Of a stretch of DNA of 7,224 nt, positions 5,174 to 7,224 are shown one piece after another (the first letter of the stretch is position 1; each line of letters starts with the position of its first letter). Origin of the DNA: a bacterium (GTDB taxonomy: Bacteria > Desulfobacterota > GWC2-55-46 > S146-80 > JALXFI01); contig JALXFI010000121.1 of NCBI GenBank assembly GCA_027069035.1, forward strand, positions 1 to 7,224. The letters are read 5' to 3'. The translations under genes and the position numbers were made by a program. The notes under the pieces were generated by a model. The model did no database searches. It had not been told where the DNA came from and was given only the letters and a program-made list of their open reading frames with translations.

Positions 5174-5995
5174 TTATTTCCGCTTTGACACAATGAATTT
5201 ACCGGTTATCTTATTTTTTCTTGTCTTGTAACCCTTTGTTGGAACCCCCCATGGAGTAACAGGATTATTGCCTCCCTTGCTCTTTCCTTCCCCTCCTCCG
5301 TGAGGATGATCAACAGGATTCATAACGGTACCCCTTACGGTAGGACGGATACCAAGCCACCTTTTTCTGCCGGCCTTGCCAAGAGATACATTCTCATGAT
5401 CGGTGTTGCCGATCTGCCCTATAGTGGCATAACATTCAAGGAGAACCATCCGCACTTCATTTGACGGGAGTTTAAGCTGCGCATATCTTCCCTCTTTGGC
5501 AACAAGCTGTGCATATGCCCCTGCGCTCCTTGCCATCTGGCCGCCCTTTCCGGGTCTAAGCTCTATATTATGGACAATAGTTCCCAAAGGGATGGACTTA
5601 AGCGGGAGTGCATTGCCGATCTTTATATCCGCCTTTTCATCCGATATAACTGTAGAACCGACTCTAATGCCTGTAGGGGCAAGCATATATCGTTTTTCAC
5701 CATCAAGATAATGCAATAACGCTATCCTCGCAGACCGGTTTGGATCATACTCTATAGAAGCAACCTTGGCGGAGACACCACGTTTATCCCTCTTAAAATC
5801 AATAACTCTGTACCGTCTCTTCCGGCCACCGCCTCTGTGCCTTACGGTTATCCTGCCGTTAGAGTTTCTGCCGCCTTTTTTCTTTAAAGGCATAATCAAA
5901 GCTCTCTCAGGGGAAGTTGAAGTTATATCGTCAAAGGTCGTTGTTGTAAACTCCCTCCTGCCGGGAGATGTCGGTTTATAAATTTTAATCGGCAT
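5174..5995 (-). CDS. rplB: 50S ribosomal protein L2
   Basis: L2 is one of the most conserved proteins of the large subunit, needed for subunit joining (bridge B7b) and close to the peptidyl-transferase centre. It has 273 residues, with the N-terminal KIYKPTSPGRREF, the RNA-binding OB fold and SH3-like barrel around residues 60-200, and the C-terminal signature MNPVDHPHGGGEGKSKGG (residues 225-242). His230 aligns with His229 of E. coli, a residue implicated in peptidyl-transferase activity. The end KGYKTRKNKITGKFIVSKRK is typical. ATG 5995 is the only reasonable start. GAAGGGG lies about 13 nt upstream inside the end of rplW, and the two genes are 8 nt apart, so translational coupling is likely. 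Confidence 0.99.
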   Translation of the reverse strand: MPIKIYKPTSPGRREFTTTTFDDITSTSPERALIMPLKKKGGRNSNGRITVRHRGGGRKRRYRVIDFKRDKRGVSAKVASIEYDPNRSARIALLHYLDGEKRYMLAPTGIRVGSTVISDEKADIKIGNALPLKSIPLGTIVHNIELRPGKGGQMARSAGAYAQLVAKEGRYAQLKLPSNEVRMVLLECYATIGQIGNTDHENVSLGKAGRKRWLGIRPTVRGTVMNPVDHPHGGGEGKSKGGNNPVTPWGVPTKGYKTRKNKITGKFIVSKRK

Positions 5996-6003
5996 AATAT
6001 TAA

Positions 6004-6291
6004 TTAAACCCCTTCAAAAAACTCAATCTTATCACCCTTTGCAAGGGTTACGTAAACCTTCTTCCATGTAGGCCTTTTACCTACATTTCTACCAAGCCTC
6101 TTAAGTTTTCCACACATGAGTATCGTATTTACCTTTTCAACCTTTACGTTAAATACCCTTTCAACAGCCTTCTTAATTTCAGACTTATTGGCTTTAGGAT
6201 GGACTTCAAAAACAACCTGATTCAGAGTGTCTTTTTTAAGTGTGCTCTTCTCCGTAAGCAACGGCCTGTGAATAATACTATAATAATCCAT
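6004..6291 (-). CDS. rplW: 50S ribosomal protein L23
   Basis: L23 surrounds the polypeptide exit and is the docking point of trigger factor and the signal recognition particle. From ATG 6291 it is 95 residues long and begins MDYYSIIHRPLLTEKST, where IIxRPLxTEKS is the family hallmark. VVFEVHPKANKSEIKKAVE and VKVEKVNTILMCGKLKR follow, then a basic loop (GRNVGKRPTWKK) and the end KIEFFEGV. A GTG at 6297 is also in frame; it would add two residues and overlap the rplD stop by 4 nt. I prefer ATG 6291 because it fits the family N-terminus, leaving a 2-nt gap after the rplD TGA. Either way translation is closely coupled to rplD. Confidence 0.97.
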   Translation of the reverse strand: MDYYSIIHRPLLTEKSTLKKDTLNQVVFEVHPKANKSEIKKAVERVFNVKVEKVNTILMCGKLKRLGRNVGKRPTWKKVYVTLAKGDKIEFFEGV

Positions 6292-6293
6292 TA

Positions 6294-6914
6294 TCACACC
6301 AAATTATCTTCCACCTTTTCAAGAGAAGACTCCGTAAAAAGGAGGGTTTTAAACCTTAAGATATCATATACATTCAATCCTTCCGACCTTATAACCTTTA
6401 TAAAAGGAATGTTCCTTGCAGATTTTTCTATCCTCTCATCCTTGTCGCTTATAACAACAAGGCTGTTCAATGCATTGAGACCTTTCAGGATATTAAACAT
6501 CTTCTTTGTTTTAATTTCAGGCAGATCAAGCTCTTTAATGACCTTCAATGAGCCTTCCTTCAGTTTATATGAAAGCACCGACCTAAGCGCAGCCTTCCTT
6601 GCGCTCTTAGGCAGACGATAGGAATAATCCCTTGGGCTCGGCCCAAAAACAGTTCCACCACCCTTCCACAGAGGAGAGCGGTTTGAACCCGCTCTTGCCC
6701 TGCCTGTGCCCTTCTGTCTCCACGGCTTTGAACCGCCTCCGCTCACCATTCCCCTCGTCTTTGTAGCGGAAGTGCCCGCTCTCTTTCCTGCAAGCTGCAT
6801 CTTTACAACCTCATAAAAAAGGTGTTTTTTAACAGGCACAGAAAAAACCTTAGCCTCTACTTCTCTTTCACCAATCTTGTTATTCTCTATATCAAAAACA
6901 TCAATTTTAGACAT
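6294..6914 (-). CDS. rplD: 50S ribosomal protein L4
   Basis: L4 reaches into the exit tunnel with a long basic loop and is an early assembly protein; in E. coli it also represses the S10 operon. The protein has 206 residues. The tunnel loop is clear at about residues 45-95, with KTRGMVSGGGSKPWRQKGTG (52-71) followed by RARAGSNRSPLWKGGG. The globular part resumes with SYRLPKSARKAALRSVLSYK. The start ATG 6914 is preceded by AAAGAG at about 8 nt. The regulatory target of L4, if used in this organism, would lie in the S10 leader upstream of rpsJ, outside this window. It follows rplC after 22 nt and its stop abuts rplW. Confidence 0.98.
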   Translation of the reverse strand: MSKIDVFDIENNKIGEREVEAKVFSVPVKKHLFYEVVKMQLAGKRAGTSATKTRGMVSGGGSKPWRQKGTGRARAGSNRSPLWKGGGTVFGPSPRDYSYRLPKSARKAALRSVLSYKLKEGSLKVIKELDLPEIKTKKMFNILKGLNALNSLVVISDKDERIEKSARNIPFIKVIRSEGLNVYDILRFKTLLFTESSLEKVEDNLV

Positions 6915-6936
6915 ATCACAAACTCTTTCTATACAT

Positions 6937-7224
6937 TTAAGCCTTATAAAGTTCTACAATACTGTTCGGAGCGCCAGGGACAGCCCCCTTAATCATCACG
7001 ATATCATCTTCCGGCCTTAAATCAACAACAGTAAGATTCTTTACCGTGACACGTGCAGAACCATAATGTCCAGGAAGCTTACGCCCCTTAAAAACCCTTG
7101 AAGGATAAGCGCTGGCGCCGACAGAGCCCGGAGCCCTGTTAAACATCGAACCATGCCCCCCAGGCCCCCCTCTAAAGTTCCACCTCTTCATAACACCGGC
7201 AAACCCCTTACCTTTGCTAATCCC
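6937..7224 (-). CDS. rplC: 50S ribosomal protein L3 (N-terminal half outside window)
   Basis: L3 is one of the two proteins able to start 50S assembly, and its central loop reaches the peptidyl-transferase centre. The frame is open from the window edge at 7224 and gives 95 C-terminal residues of about 210; roughly 115 residues lie outside. The first visible residues, GISKGKGFAGVMKRWNFRGG, are the conserved L3 signature. APGSVGASAYPSRVFKGRKL then continues to the end ELYKA. An internal ATG (7191) is not the start, because the L3 match continues upstream of it. The glutamine region that PrmB methylates in E. coli (GQNQ) reads GASA here, so that modification cannot occur in this form. Confidence 0.98.
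   Translation of the reverse strand, partial: GISKGKGFAGVMKRWNFRGGPGGHGSMFNRAPGSVGASAYPSRVFKGRKLPGHYGSARVTVKNLTVVDLRPEDDIVMIKGAVPGAPNSIVELYKA

Noticed and set aside
6199..6621. Plus-strand open frame of 140 codons opposite rplW and rplD
   Set aside because: It is antisense to two unmistakable ribosomal protein genes, and the apparent hydrophobic stretches come from the reverse complement of lysine-rich codons.
1..7224. Search for mobile elements, CRISPR arrays, tRNA genes or an inserted foreign gene
   Set aside because: All spacers are under 100 nt, gene order is canonical, and no repeats in series or terminal inverted repeats were seen; there is no room for such elements.

Overview
The window is an uninterrupted stretch of a bacterial S10-spc ribosomal protein gene cluster, with every gene on the minus strand, so transcription runs from position 7224 toward position 1. 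Seventeen ribosomal protein genes can be read in transcript order: rplC (3' part only), rplD, rplW, rplB, rpsS, rplV, rpsC, rplP, rpmC, rpsQ, rplN, rplX, rplE, rpsN, rpsH, rplF and rplR (5' part only). This is the canonical bacterial order. No gene is missing, inserted or broken.

Layout: 7224-2867 is the S10 half (L3 to S17) and 2849-1 is the spc half (L14 to L18). The two halves meet with only a short spacer between rpsQ and rplN. No terminator or promoter is visible there, so they look like one transcription unit. Most spacers are under 40 nt, and rplP/rpmC overlap by 4 nt. The two larger spacers are rplV-rpsC (76 nt) and rpsN-rpsH (98 nt). The second holds a strong bulged hairpin followed by a T run on the transcribed strand, which is the most interesting non-coding signal here. 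The first holds a possible 13-16 codon leader ORF ending 2 nt before a TTG start codon of rpsC.

Organism: a bacterium, shown by the gene order, bacterial-type proteins and clear Shine-Dalgarno sites. S14 is the short zinc-binding form (61 aa, two CxxC pairs) and L24 carries a C-terminal CxxC/CxxC zinc ribbon. Base composition leans to A+T. By overall sequence feel I would place it near Nitrospirota or the former Deltaproteobacteria, but this is only an impression; a tree would be needed. Alternative start codons are frequent: GTG for rplR and rpsN, and TTG for rpsC.

Function: all products are structural parts of the ribosome. The 50S set includes the peptidyl-transferase neighbourhood (L2, L3, L4, L16), the exit tunnel (L4, L22, L23, L24, L29) and the central protuberance (L5, L18). 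The 30S set includes the head (S3, S14, S19), the platform protein S8 and the body protein S17. I found no previously undescribed system. The region is ordinary core genome with a few small regulatory curiosities.
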